Part shown: piece after piece, positions 10,861 through 21,661 of the stretch | Layout of the letters: every line of letters starts with the position of its first letter | How positions within the stretch are numbered: the stretch's first letter is position 1 | Source of the DNA: Cordia subcordata | Taxonomy: Eukaryota; Streptophyta; Magnoliopsida; Boraginales; Cordiaceae | DNA: 64,000 nt | Reading direction: 5' to 3' | Assembly: GCA_028554755.1 (NCBI GenBank) | Contig: JAPTOF010000025.1 | Coordinates: 4,823,501-4,887,500, forward strand | Notes under the pieces: generated by a model | Databases searched by the model: none | Told to the model about the DNA's origin: nothing | What the model saw: only the letters and a program-made list of their open reading frames with translations | Program-made: the position numbers and the translations under genes

Positions 10861-12142
10861 CATAATCACAGAATGTCATTATCACTCTCCTCGGATGTAA
10901 TAATGCAACACTGTGAATCGTACTACCTCGAAGGACATATAGGCCACCAGTCAAGTTCCCTTTTAAGAGCACAATTGCACCTTTGGTCACCTTTAAGACA
11001 CCATTCTCACTTCGGAATTTGTATCCATGAGAATCCAAACGCCCAAGAGAAATCAAGTTTTTCTTCAACTCCGGTACATGCCAACACTCGAGAGATCTTG
11101 TAATACCATCAAACATCTTGATATTTACGATGCCCATTCCCTCCACCTTCAATGAAAGATCATTGCCTAGAAAAACTTTCCCTTCTCTTTTGGAATAAGA
11201 AGAGAACCATTCGCGCCTAAGACACATATAGAACGTTGCACCAGTATCAAGAATCCATTGATTATGCCACTGTGATCCACTCATAGTCAAAACTTCCCCG
11301 GTACTACTCGAGTTATCTCCATCACTGTCAGCACTCTCCACCACATTAGCTGAATTCTCCATCTTTTTCTTTCCCTTTTTCAGTTTTGGACATTCTTTCT
11401 TAATGTGACCCTTTTCACCACACTCGAAACAGCGTAGCTTCCTTACTCTTGATTTTGACCTTGACTTGCTTTTCTTTCTACTCGAAGATCCCCCTCTATT
11501 CTCCGATATCCCTCTACTCACTAAACCTTCCCCATGAACTTCTTCCCTATGTCCCGGAATATGTGTTTGAAGATCCTTCGATTTTAATGAAGTAATCACA
11601 TCTTCAAAGGTAATTTTATCCCTCCCGTACAACATAGTGTCCACAAAGTTCATATATGAAGGCGGTAAGGAGCATAATACGATCATAGCTTGATCTTCGT
11701 CATCAATTTTAACACCCACATCCTTCAAAGCAATAAAATAAGAGGTAAACTCATCAAGTTGTTGTTTTAGTGAGGTACCTTCTTTCATTCTAAGATAATA
11801 CAATCGCTTCTTCAAGTAGAGGCGATTGGTGAGAGATTTAGATGCATACAATTCCACCAAAGTATTCCAAGCCTCAACTGCTATCGTCTTCTCAGCAATC
11901 TCCAGCAATACTTCATTTGTCACGGATATATGTATTGCACTCAAGGCTTTCGCTTCGAGTTCTTCTCTCACTGCTTGTTCCGTCTTTTCCGAGATCACTT
12001 CTTCAATGACTTTCCAAAGTCCTTGCATTGTCATAAATGCCTTGAATCTGATCCTCCAAAGACTGAAACTCATTCTCCCGTCAAACTTCTCGATTTCAAA
12101 CTTTCCACCTGTGGAAGACATCTTTGTTTGCACAAAACTCAT
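10838..12142 (-). CDS. Copia A Gag plus protease (longest surviving frame)
   Basis: An intact 434-codon frame. Residues 10-190 form the UBN2-type Gag core (FDGRMSFSLWRIRF near the start). A basic Ser/Arg/Lys stretch lies at 215-235, followed by a CCHC zinc knuckle at C238-C251 (CX2CX4HX4C). The aspartyl protease active site is DTGAT at 299-303. The protease is followed by the GAG-pre-integrase segment, where a frameshift ends the frame at GTKGWAI. Gag forms the virus-like particle and the protease would cleave the polyprotein. In intact copia elements gag and pol are one frame, so this is a truncated polyprotein. It could still be translated as Gag-protease. The ATG has a second Met seven codons downstream. 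Confidence 0.88.
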   Translation of the reverse strand: MSFVQTKMSSTGGKFEIEKFDGRMSFSLWRIRFKAFMTMQGLWKVIEEVISEKTEQAVREELEAKALSAIHISVTNEVLLEIAEKTIAVEAWNTLVELYASKSLTNRLYLKKRLYYLRMKEGTSLKQQLDEFTSYFIALKDVGVKIDDEDQAMIVLCSLPPSYMNFVDTMLYGRDKITFEDVITSLKSKDLQTHIPGHREEVHGEGLVSRGISENRGGSSSRKKSKSRSKSRVRKLRCFECGEKGHIKKECPKLKKGKKKMENSANVVESADSDGDNSSSTGEVLTMSGSQWHNQWILDTGATFYMCLRREWFSSYSKREGKVFLGNDLSLKVEGMGIVNIKMFDGITRSLECWHVPELKKNLISLGRLDSHGYKFRSENGVLKVTKGAIVLLKGNLTGGLYVLRGSTIHSVALLHPRRVIMTFCDYGTKGWAI

Positions 12143-13411
12143 CCTTTGGGATGGAATTTGGCTTAATGGATCGCAAAAACGGATTCAGCACGTCGAAAAA
12201 CCTTAGGAACACCCCTGGTCAACTTTGGTCAACACCAGTCAAAGTCAAACCTGTTGGTCAAAGTCAACACAGTCCCTAAACACGTACTTCGGAGCAAAAT
12301 CTGGAAAAACAGATCCCAAAAACGGACTCAGCACGTCAAAAAACGTGAGGTAAGACTTTGGTCAAACCCGGTCAACCCTCGGTTAATGGTCAACGGTCAA
12401 AGTCAACCCCGGTCAAACCCCGGTCAACGCGGTCAAACTCTGGTCAATTGGTCCCTTTTTTTTTTTTTTTTCTGGACTAAGCCCAATCCAAAAAAAAAAA
12501 ACTCGTTTCTTTTCTTTTTCTTCTTAGGCTAAAAGCCCAAGCCCAAAGAAAAATTTTCCTTCTTATTTTGGAAACTACCCAAGCCCAACACAAAAAAAAC
12601 ACTTTCCGACCCAAAACAAAAAATACCCAAGACCTAAATAGTGAACAAGGCCACTAACCCTGGCCCGATTCGCAACCCAAGCCTAGCTACTCCACAAAAC
12701 CAAAAAACACCCCGGTCCAAGAACAAATTCAAACAACCCAAACCCAAAACCCAAAAACCCGACCCAAACCCAAACCAAAAGACCCAACAACCCAGGCACT
12801 TGTCTTCTTCACCTAGTTTCTAACCCAAACAAAAAACAAACCCGACCCGGCTCTTGCTTGCTTTTCTGGCCACCAAACTCGTTGCCGTCGCCGCCGCCGC
12901 CACTAAGGTCCTTGTCGACTGGAGAACCACGCCGCGACTTCAAAACGCTGTTCTCTTGCCAGAAAAGACCTCCACCATCAAGCACAGAAGCTTTGAAAAC
13001 CCGCGACCCTCTAGCTTAATACTTTTGCGCACAGGCCACCCAAACGCAACGTCGATGTCACCAGAACGCGTTCTAGCCGATGGTGAGTTTAGCAGCACCT
13101 TTCACGCACCAATTTAGCCACCCGAGCTCTGTCGCCGTCACCTCAAAATCCGACTATTTCAAGGTCTTCTTTGATAGGGTTCGCGACCTACTTTTGCGCC
13201 AAAAAACACCACCACCAAATTCCTCTATTCACGAGGAAACTTTTGGTACCACTTTTGTCCAATTTCGTCAAGAAAATCGTGAGCTTCAATTTTTGACTGC
13301 AAACGTGATTCTAAGGCTCTGTTTGGCTTGAAGCTTTATTTGGTTTCAATTAAGGCTCAGTTTGGTTGAGTTTTAAATTTTGTTTTCTCCCTCGCAGCGG
13401 AATAATCCTAA
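12143..13411 (-). other. Long 5' leader of copia A
   Basis: 1.27 kb between the primer site and gag. It contains the W-box cluster (12217-12445), a duplicated segment (about 12170-12207 and 12313-12350), poly-T/poly-A runs at 12458-12500, a strongly strand-asymmetric A/C-rich stretch (12540-12850) and a GC-richer part (12850-13110). Short frames here have no family signature. Confidence 0.7.
12217..12445 (-). promoter_or_regulatory. Cluster of 15 W-box (TTGACY) motifs
   Basis: Fifteen (G/A)GTCAA sites on + read as TTGACC or TTGACT in the transcribed sense of copia A, all in the same orientation. Six lie in 12217-12267 and nine in 12358-12445. TTGACY is the core bound by WRKY transcription factors. 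Density far exceeds chance, but part of it arose from an internal duplication. Function as an enhancer is inference. Confidence 0.6.
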
Positions 13412-13423
13412 GCTCTGATATCA
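13412..13423 (-). other. Primer binding site, copia A
   Basis: On - it reads TGATATCAGAGC, one base from the complement of the initiator tRNA-Met 3' end, three bases inside the 5' LTR. It fixes the orientation as -. Confidence 0.85.
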
Positions 13424-13426
13424 GTT

Positions 13427-13758
13427 TGTTGGGGAAAAACATGCAAACATGAAGAATACGAGAAGAAATAACGGACACAAGAATTACGTGGTTTGGCTTT
13501 AAAGCCTACGTCCACGGGCAGTAGAGAATAATTCTATTATTGATCATGAATGCTACAAGGCTCTCACTTTGGTTTCTCTCTCACACATAACATAATGAGT
13601 ATTGCCACATATTTATAGTGCAAAGGTTTCCTAAACGTATTAAGCAAAAAAAGCAACTAATTAATTATGTGCTACAAAAGGTAACAAGCGAATAAGGTAA
13701 TATGCTAACAAGGAAATCTGTTATTCTTGTTGCCCAAGAATACGGGCCACATTCAACA
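13427..13758 (-). repeat. 5' LTR of copia A
   Basis: 332 bp, ends ATTCAACA, followed by the target duplication GAAGA (13759-13763). Near-identical partner of 7781-8113. Confidence 0.93.
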
Positions 13759-13763
13759 GAAGA

Positions 13764-14100
13764 TCAATAATTTTATAATAAATTAGTGCTTGAAATATGA
13801 TATTAATTACAAATATTTAATTGTTGTTATTGTTTTTAAACATCAATAATATGAAGATCAACTTGTATTGATCAATTGAATTTGTCAAATCAATAACTAA
13901 AAGCATTAATTTATTATAAAATTATTAATAATATGAAATGTTTTTCCAAAACAAATTATTGGGTTATCCATGCATGCGCAAGGCTGATACGTGTGTGTAT
14001 GTGTGTGAAAAAAATATAAGGCCATGGTCTAGATTAGGTAAAGAAATTCCACCAATCATTGTAGAATATTCTAGGAGAGGGAACTTCATGTTCTAGGCAA

Positions 14101-14133
<33 letters not shown>

Positions 14134-14589
14134 TATATATGTTCTGTAATCATCTTTAACTTATTATTCACATTAAATATTGCAGCATCTTACGGCAAGG
14201 ATTCAGTCTTTCAGACAGGGTAAATACACGTTTCTGAAAATTCTAATAAATTTATGAAAATTCTGTTTTGTCTTCATCTTATGCGTAACGATTTGCTACT
14301 TATAGAATGCAATATCAAAGAATAAATTTCTCATTTAACTCAAAAATAACTTGTTCGAAGTTTATTCAAAAGTAACAGGGGTCTGACTTGCTATATATTT
14401 TGTCCTTTTGCTCCTATAGTACGGTTTATATGTACTACTCCAACTGTCTTGTAAAATTTCAAATGTTAAATGTTAAAGATGTATACATATGCATAGACAT
14501 AGATATACATATACATATAAATATGCATATATATATATATATATGTATATGTATATGTATATGTGTCTGTGTATATATATATATATAAT
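13764..14589. other. AT-rich spacer with microsatellites
   Basis: No gene seen. Contains a GT-rich run (13990-14008), a TA tract (14101-14141) and TA/CATA/TGTA runs (14487-14590). Its left part may be the continuation of the CACTA fragment interrupted by copia A, but no terminal repeat is visible. Confidence 0.7.
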
Positions 14590-14696
14590 CATATAGTGAT
14601 TAGTAGTGCACATGTACAAGGACTCTCGACTAAGTAAATTCAAAATATTAACTAATTAGATAGCATCTACAAATAACAACTAAATCTTATCTAACA
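14590..14696 (-). repeat. 3' LTR fragment of copia B
   Basis: Ends CTAACA on + (TGTTAG on -) next to the polypurine tract at 14697-14712 (on -, AAGCTTGAGCGGGTGT). The distal part merges into a TA microsatellite, so its far end is uncertain. Confidence 0.7.
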
Positions 14697-15629
14697 CCCG
14701 CTCAAGCTTGTAACGAAGCAAGCTAAAACATGCACAATGTAATGGCTTGGTTAGAATGTCAACTTGTTGATCAGCAGAAGAGATATACCCTATGCCTTCT
14801 TTGAGCTTATCACACACAAAATGAACATCGATTTCGATATGCTTGCTGTGATTATGGACTACTGGATTTGTTGCCATATATATATGGTACTAATATTATC
14901 ACAAAAGATTGTTGGTGTACCACTAGGTGAGATGTCCAAAAACTTAAGAACATGAAGCACCTGTAGAAGTTTTGAGGCTAAGGATGGCAAAGCTTTATAT
15001 TCGGCCTCCATACTAGACTTAGAAACTGTGGCTTGTTTCTTAGAGCTCCAAGTAATTAGATTATGTCCAAGATAAACAGCAAACCCAGTTGTGGAACGTC
15101 GCGTGATGTAGCACTTTGCCCAGTCTGCATCACAATACCTTTGTAATGTTGGTGTACTACTTGGATGAAAAAGTAGACCATGCTGAAGAGCGTTATTCAC
15201 ATATCTTAAAATGTGTTTGGTAGCAACTAAATGGGCAGCCTTTGGTGCATGCATGGACTGGCAAATTGAATTAACAGCAAAGGATAAATCAGGCCTTGTC
15301 ATCGTGAGATATTGAAAAGCTCCTGTGAGTTGGCAAAACTTAGTTGGATTAGCTAAAGCTTCATCTTGAGATGCAAAAGAAAGGGAGGTTGTCATTGGCG
15401 TCGTTACAGGCTTGGCTCCTTCGATGCCAAACTGATCTAATAAGGATAAATAAAGAGTATTTGGTTTGCACAAGGGGCAAACCATTGTGAGCCCAAGTAA
15501 CCTCAATGCCAAGGAAAAAGTGTGGTAGACTAAGTCCTTCATGTCAAAATTCCTTGATAGAAATTAGATAAAAGAAGCCAGTTCATCAAGTGAATTTCTA
15601 GTCAAGACAATATCATCCTCATATATAAG
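14697..15629 (-). pseudogene. Copia B reverse transcriptase C-terminus and RNase H
   Basis: The catalytic motif reads YEDD instead of YVDD (codons at 15612-15623). The reverse transcriptase tail follows, then RNase H with the YCDADWAKC, SSMEAEYKAL and FCDNIST motifs (frame 14859-15542), then HSKHIEIDVHFVCDKLKEG and TKPLHC (14680-14877) up to the polypurine tract. At least one frameshift, near 14870, splits the last two parts. The upstream half lies beyond the Athila insertion, at 21662 onward. Confidence 0.88.
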
Positions 15630-15634
15630 AGTAA

Positions 15635-17026
15635 TGATTAGTCCAAAATAAGCCTTTAATTCATAATTAATTGTGCTTAATTCTCATATTGCATGCCCCT
15701 TAATTAGTGTTTTTGATGTGTTTTTTGCATGTTTATGCTTGGAAAAAGGAGATAGATGCATTATATATGGATTCAAAGGCTTTTTGGACGGGTTTGTAGA
15801 TGATAAAATTGATTCTGCCACATTAAAAAATATCATGCAATTTCTACAGGAGATTAACCAAGCTTTGACAAAGACTAGAGATATTTTTGTAGAACTTTTG
15901 GAAAAGAATTGCATTGAAGATTTGACATATTTTGGAAAGGAAGGAGATTAATTCTAGAAAACTTTTATTAAAGATTTTTCCCTTTTTATTTTGTTGAGCT
16001 TTAAAGAGTTTCCTTATTTGAAAAAGACTCCAGTTAGGAACTTCTCCTATATATTTTCCTACGTACGATTCATAGAGGAGAGCTAGACTTTAATCAGAAT
16101 ATTTTCAATAGACTTTTATTTCATTGAGGCGCCATCTTCACGGAGATGCAGTTTTAATTTTCTTTTTTAGCCGAAGATTAATCAAGATTTCGGTTCATCA
16201 ATTCCGTGAGATCTAATTGTTTTATCCCTTTCATGTTATTTTGATATTTGCGTATTTACCATTTCAAGAATTAATATTGTTCTATGATTGTTTAATTTTG
16301 TGCACAATTATTCAATTGCATGACAATAGGTAGCCAATTAGATTAATTTAATTAATCTAAGAACAGTAGTAACCAAGTTTCCTGCGTAATTACACAATCT
16401 AAATGAGCAATTACCACGAGAGTGTTGACTGTTAGAATCTGATCTTTCTAAAGTTTTATTCTGCCGTTAGATAGACTCTGCGGGCATCTCTGGGGGGTAG
16501 AACGTCTTAGGTAAGGCAATAGCGGGGACAAATCGTAGGGGATTTAAACCGTTATCAACATTGCAACGAAAGCTGAGGTTATTAGGCCGTGCCAATAACC
16601 ATAACAGATTTATGAAAATAGTTGAAAATATCTTTGCATCTAGGATCAAATTTGTTAACCGAAATTGCGATTATACCTTAGGCTAGACTTAATTTTCATT
16701 GATTTCTTGTCTTCCAGTGCTTTCGTGAGCTTAGAATTGCGTGCTTTGGTTGATTTTTATTTTTTATTTAAGTTTTTATTTTTCTGCCCAGCTACGTGCC
16801 CACGCATAGCGGACCAACGGCCAAACAGTTTTGCTTATTTTACTTATTTTTGCGTTAAAACCCCCCTGTTTTGCTTGTGACTCGCTTAATTAATCTACTT
16901 GACATAATTAACATATTCTAAATTTCTCCAATCCCTGTGGGCTTGACTCTTTTCTCACTGCGTACACAAATTAAATTCGTGAGGTGAGAATTGAAATTTT
17001 ATTTTTGGTGGTATCGACGCCCATCA
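15635..17026 (+). repeat. 5' LTR of Athila-like element
   Basis: Starts TGATTAGTCC and ends GACGCCCATCA directly before the primer site. Clearly more diverged from its partner than the two copia A LTRs, so this insertion looks older. Confidence 0.9.
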
Positions 17027-17031
17027 AATTT

Positions 17032-17049
17032 TGGCATTGTTGTCGGGGA
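17032..17049 (+). other. tRNA-Asp-type primer binding site
   Basis: TGGCATTGTTGTCGGGGA, a decayed form of the TGGCGCCGTTGCCGGGGA site used by Athila elements, five bases after the LTR end. Confidence 0.85.
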
Positions 17050-17074
17050 TTGGTAGTAATTTTTTTTTCTTTTT

Positions 17075-18058
17075 ATGACCAACTTAGATTGTACAAGTGA
17101 ATTACATTTTGATCTAGAGATTGAAAAGACCGTAAAGAGCTTGAAAAAAGAAGCGAATTTGCAGAAATAACTTGAGAAACAAGCCGAAACATCACAAGCT
17201 TTGTCCGAATCATCTAGTAAGTCCGAAAAAGAAGAGGAGATGGTTGAAAGCAATAGAACTATGCATGAATTAACCGCTGTTCCTTTGAATCAACCTTCCC
17301 TTTGTATCACTTATCCAGAGCTTAATGTCAATTCCGAGCTAAAATCGGGATTAATTCGTCTTTTACACAATTTTCATGGGTTGGAGAATGAAGATCCCCA
17401 TAAACATCTCAAGGAATTCCATATAGTTTGTTCAACTATGAGACCAAATGGTGTAATGGATGACCAAATTAAATTAAAAGCATTTCCTTTTTCCTTGGCG
17501 GATGCGGCAAAAGAGTGGTTATTCTATCTTCCATCTGATTCCATCACTACTTGGGAAGATATAGCTAGAGCTTTCCCTGACAAATTCTTTCCAGCTTTTA
17601 GAGCCGCGGTAATTAGGAGAGAAATTTGTGTTATCAAGCAAAGGGATTCGGAATTGCTTTATGATTATTAGGAGAAATTTAAGAGACTTTGTGCAAGTTG
17701 CCCCCAACATGGGATTTCTGAACAATCTCGTATCCAATACTTTTATGAAGGATTACTTCCAATTGAGAGAAGAATGATGGACGCCGCTAGCGGAGAAGCA
17801 ATCATTGACAAAACACCTCGAGAGGCTAGAGATTTGATTTCTATCATGGCTGCAAATTCACAACAATTTAGAAATAGATATGAGCCTTCAAGAAGAGTTA
17901 ATAAGATAAGTGTTTCTTCACTTGATTCGAAGTTAACTCAACTAACTTCTCTTATTCAAAGTTTGGTTGCAGGTGGTAGTGTTCCAATTCAAAAAGTTTG
18001 CAAAATTTGTGCCATTGTAGGACACTCAACTAATATGTGTCCTACGCTCCAAGAATAG
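17075..18058 (+). pseudogene. Athila-like gag
   Basis: Starts at ATG 17075 after the primer site. A first in-frame stop lies near 17168 and a second near 17669. The retrotransposon Gag core (FHGLENEDPHKHLKEF, then AKEWLFYLP, W-DIARAFPDKFFP and the EGLLPIERRMMDAASG segment) continues to a CCHC knuckle reading CKICAIVGHSTNMC (about 17998-18039) and a stop at 18056-18058. The Gag would form particles and bind RNA. Three stops make it non-functional. Confidence 0.88.
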
Positions 18059-19473
18059 GATCCACAACATGTTAATGCCATTGGAGGGTTTCGCAGCAAA
18101 GGTATGATTCTTTTTCGAATGCATATAACCCAGGTTGGAGGGATCACCCAAACTTGAGTTATGGAGCAAAGCCACAAAATTTTAATTCGCCAAATTCGCA
18201 ATGTTTCCAGCCATGACTAGCCCTACCACTGCAGCCCATAACTTTAAGTTCAGGTACTTCTCTTGAGGATATTGTGAAATCTCTTACTCTTAACACTCAA
18301 CAATTTTAACAAGAAACAAGAGCAAGCATAAAGAATTTGGAGACACAAATGAGTCAATTGGCAACATCCGTAGGTAGGTTGGAGTCCCGTGGTAAATTAC
18401 CTTCTCAAACAGTTGCTAATCTAAAGGAAAATGCTTGTGCAATCACTTTACGAAGTGAAAAAGAATAGCTGAACAGGCACTGTTAGACTAGGCATAGGCA
18501 CGCAAAGTTGACAGCACCTGAAACAGAGAAAGAAATAGAAGAAGAAGGCATGAAACATGATGAAAAGGTGCTGGACAGCAACAAAACAAAGCCTAAAAAT
18601 GGTATGGAGCTGGTGGTTAAGCCTTCTTTCCCCGAAAGATTTGCAAAGTCCAAAAGGGAGAAGGAAGAGAAAGGGATTTTCAAGCTTTTTCGCAAGATAG
18701 AGGTAAATATTCCTTTACTTGATGCAATTAGGCAAGTACCTCAAATCGCAAAGTTTTTAAAAGGATTTTGCACTAACAAAAAGAAGCTCGTTGGGAATGA
18801 AAAGTTAAGTGTAGAGGAGAATGTCTCCGTCGTGCTTAAAAAGGATTTGCCTCCAAAGTGCAAGGACCAAGTTATGTTTGCTATTTCTTGTCAAATAGGC
18901 TCTCTAGGTATTAAGAAAGTTATGTGTGATTTAGGAGCTTTCATTAATATCTTGCCTAAGTCCATTTATTCTACTTTGAATGCGGGACCCTGGAAAGTAA
19001 GACCTTTGAAAGAAACAAGAGTTGTTATCCAATTAGTTGATAGGTCTTTGGTTTACCCTAAAGGTGTCCTAGAAGATGTTTTAGTGGGTGCAGATGATTT
19101 AGTCTTTCCAGCTGATTTTTATTTACTTGATATGGAGGAAGATTCATCTTCTAAGTCTTGTGAAATTTTGCTAGGAAGACCATTTCTTAGTATAGCTAGG
19201 ACTAAAATTGATGTGCACAAACGTATTCTCACTATGGAGTTTGATGGAAACATTGTTAAATTTGATGTTTATAATGACATGAAAAATCCTAGTGAATTGT
19301 CTTGTGTTTTTCCTTTAGAAACAGTTGATGATAATAAGCTAAGTGTTACCTCTTGTGAACGTCTTACTCTTGAAAAGCTAAAAGAATTTAAGAAGACTTT
19401 TACAGGTAGCACTAACTTACAGGAACCAATTGCCATGAGAAAAAATCAAAGGAAGCCAATGAGAGAAATTTAA
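18059..19473 (+). pseudogene. Athila-like gag tail and protease
   Basis: 18059-18507 is the proline/serine-rich gag tail with a frameshift near 18095 and several stops. It still shows YNPGWRDHPNLSYG. From 18508 a 321-codon open frame contains FPERFAKSKREKE, FLKGFCTNKKKL and the protease segment CDLGAFINILP (usual form DLGAS, so Ser is replaced by Phe after Ala), followed by ILLGRPFLSIARTKID. Protease identity is clear from flanking motifs. The changed active-site loop suggests loss of activity. No reverse transcriptase follows. Confidence 0.87.
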
Positions 19474-19580
19474 AGCCGATTGAATCCACCTATAGTGGAC
19501 AAGAGGGGTGCATATAGGAAGATACAACCCCAAGAGTTGGAGAAGAAGAAAAGCAATGCTCGTGAAAAGGCAAAAATTAG

Positions 19581-19650
19581 CGAGGTAAAAATTGGAATTT
19601 CATTTTTGGTGGTTTCAACGCCCATCAAATTTTGGCGCTGTTGTTGGGGA
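19581..19650 (+). repeat. Internal copy of LTR end plus tRNA-Asp primer site
   Basis: 19581-19627 matches the last ~45 bp of the LTR, including CGCCCATCA, and 19633-19650 reads TGGCGCTGTTGTTGGGGA, closer to the tRNA-Asp complement than the real primer site at 17032. It lies between the protease and the polypurine tract, where pol should be. Likely a recombination or template-switch scar. Confidence 0.8.
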
Positions 19651-20269
19651 TTTCTCTTCTTTGCATTGGCATAATTATACTTGGCTATAATCTTTTAAGT
19701 GTGCTTTAACTGGTGAGAGGTTCGTTTACATAGTGTTTGGGTACTATCCAGATAACTTATACGTGTGGTGATAATTGTTTTGTCTTGCTAAAAACTGGCT
19801 TACCTTTGTTTTCCTTCTCGGGTTTCTTTGAGTTGTAGTGGAAGGACTTTTGAAGGTTGTGTGCTTATGTTTGCTTTGTAAAAAGGCTGAGTTATTTTGA
19901 AGCTTGGTGGAAATTTCTAATGGGATTCTTTTTGGTAAATACCATATGTGGCCATGTTTTCTTGCTAAAAATTATTTGTTTTTGGAGGAATTCTTTTTCT
20001 AAAAGTCGGGTTTCTTTTTTAAGGCTATTTGGTTGAGTCAAGTCTTCTTGTTTGAAGTGCTACAAAAGTTTTTAAAGTTGAAGGCTTTCTTGTGTTGAAG
20101 TAAACTTTAGTTTGTTGCTGTAAAGACAATTGAAATTGCTTTATGCTTACATATGTTCTCAAGTTTTGAAAAGCTAGCATTTAACTTGGCGAACAACACT
20201 TGTAGTCAATCTTGCATGTTAAATCTTTATTCTTAATTGAGTTCATGCTTGAGGGCAAGCATGGTCTAA
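19651..20269 (+). other. Non-coding 3' internal region of Athila-like element
   Basis: T/G-rich sequence with no open frame of note, leading into GGCAAGCATGGTCTAAGTG and the polypurine tract. Typical of the untranslated stretch before an Athila 3' LTR. Confidence 0.7.
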
Positions 20270-20282
20270 GTGTAGGGGAATT
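20270..20282 (+). other. Polypurine tract, Athila-like element
   Basis: GTGTAGGGGAATT immediately before the 3' LTR start TGATAAGTCC. Confidence 0.8.
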
Positions 20283-21661
20283 TGATAAGTCCAAAATAAG
20301 CCTTTAATTCACAATTAATTGCGCGTAATTCTCGAATTGGATGCTCTTTAATTAGTGTTTTTTATGTGTTTTTGCATGTTTATACTTGGAAAAAGGAGGT
20401 AGATGTATTATATATGGATTCAAAGGCTTTTTGGAGGGGTTGTAGTTGATAAAATTAATTCTGCCACCTTGAAAAATATCATGCAATTTCTACGCCAAAT
20501 TGACCAAGCTTTGACCAAGACTAGAGATATTTTTGTAGGACTTTTAGAAAAGAATTGCATTGAAGATTTGACATATTTTGGAAAGGAAGGAGACTAATTC
20601 TAAGGATTTTTATTTTTATTTTCCTGAGCTTTAAAGAGTTTCCTTATTTGAGAAGCACTCCAGTTAGGAACTTCTCCTATATATTTTTCTACGTACGATT
20701 CATAGAGGAGAGCTAGACTTTAATCAGAATATTTTCAACAGACTTTTATTTCTCTGAGACGCCATCTTCATGTAGATGCAGTTTAAATTTTCTTTTCTAG
20801 CCGAAGATTAATCAAGATTTTGGTTCATTAATTCCGTGAGATCTAATTGTTTTATCCCTTTCACATTATTTTGATATTTGAATATTGATTATTATTTCAA
20901 GAATTAATATTGTTCTGTGATTGTTTAATTTTGTGCACGATTATTCAATTGCATGACAATAGATAGTCAATTAGATTAATTTAATTAATCTAAAAATAGT
21001 AATAACTAGGTTCCTGTGTAATTACGCAATTTAAATGAGCAATTATCGCGGGAGTGTTAACTTTTAGAATCAGGTCTTTCTAGAGTTTTACTGCTGTTGT
21101 TAGATAGACTCTGCGGGTATCTCTGAGGGTTAGAACGTCTAATAGGTAAGGCGATAGTAGGGACAAATCGTAGGGAATTTAAACTGTTATCAACACTATA
21201 ACAAAAGATGAGGTTATTAGGCCATGCCAATAACCATAACTGATTTATCAAAATAGTTAAAAATATCTTTGCATCTAGAATCGGATTTGTTATCCAAAAT
21301 TGTAATTATACCTTAGGCTAGACTTAATTTTCATTGATTTCTCGTCTTCCAGCGGCTCCGTGAGCTTAGAATTACGTGCTTTGGTTGATTTTTATTTTTT
21401 ATTTACGTTTTTATCTTTCTACCCAGTTGCGTGCCCACGCACAGCAGACCAGTGGCCGAACAGTTTTGCTTATTTTACTTATTTTTGCATTAAAACCCCT
21501 CTGTTTTGCTTGTGACTCGATTGATTAATCTACTTAACATAATTAGCATATTCTAAATTTCTCCAATCCATGTAGACTCGACCCTTTTTTCACTGCGTAC
21601 ACAAACTAAATTCGTGAGGTAAGAATTGAAATTTTATTTTTAGTGATTTCGACGCCTATCA
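20283..21661 (+). repeat. 3' LTR of Athila-like element
   Basis: 1,379 bp, aligned end to end with 15635-17026, followed by the AGTAA target duplication at 21662-21666. Confidence 0.9.

Larger units (their letters stand above)
7781..13758 (-). mobile_element. Ty1/copia retrotransposon, Tork/TNT1-like (copia A)
   Basis: Nearly complete 5,978-bp element read right to left. The LTRs at 7781-8113 and 13427-13758 begin TGTTGGGG and end in CA. The 5-bp target duplication GAAGA lies at 7776-7780 and 13759-13763. The order in the transcribed sense is 5' LTR, iMet primer site, ~1.3 kb leader with W-boxes, gag, protease, integrase, reverse transcriptase, RNase H, polypurine tract, 3' LTR. The pol order (integrase before reverse transcriptase) defines copia. 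Gag and protease resemble TNT1/Tork members. Frameshifts and stops make it non-autonomous now. It interrupts the CACTA fragment. Confidence 0.93.
15635..21661 (+). mobile_element. Athila-like Ty3/gypsy element, pol-deleted, nested in copia B
   Basis: 6,027 bp with LTRs at 15635-17026 (1,392 bp) and 20283-21661 (1,379 bp), each starting TGAT(T/A)AGTCC and ending CATCA or TATCA. The 5-bp target duplication AGTAA is perfect (15630-15634 and 21662-21666). The primer site fits tRNA-Asp, as in Athila. Gag and protease are recognisable. Reverse transcriptase, RNase H, integrase and env-like regions are absent, and the interior is only 3.3 kb. It is therefore a deletion derivative that would need helper enzymes. 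Confidence 0.92.

Noticed and set aside
10320..10865. 181-codon + frame
   Set aside because: Antisense shadow of the copia A integrase, which has all three catalytic residues on -.
14388..14588. 66-codon + frame ending in Ile/Tyr/Cys repeats
   Set aside because: Produced by the TATA/CATA microsatellite at 14487-14590.
15673..15951. 92-codon frame with a similar one at 20403-20597
   Set aside because: Again a pair of chance frames in the LTRs of the Athila-like element.
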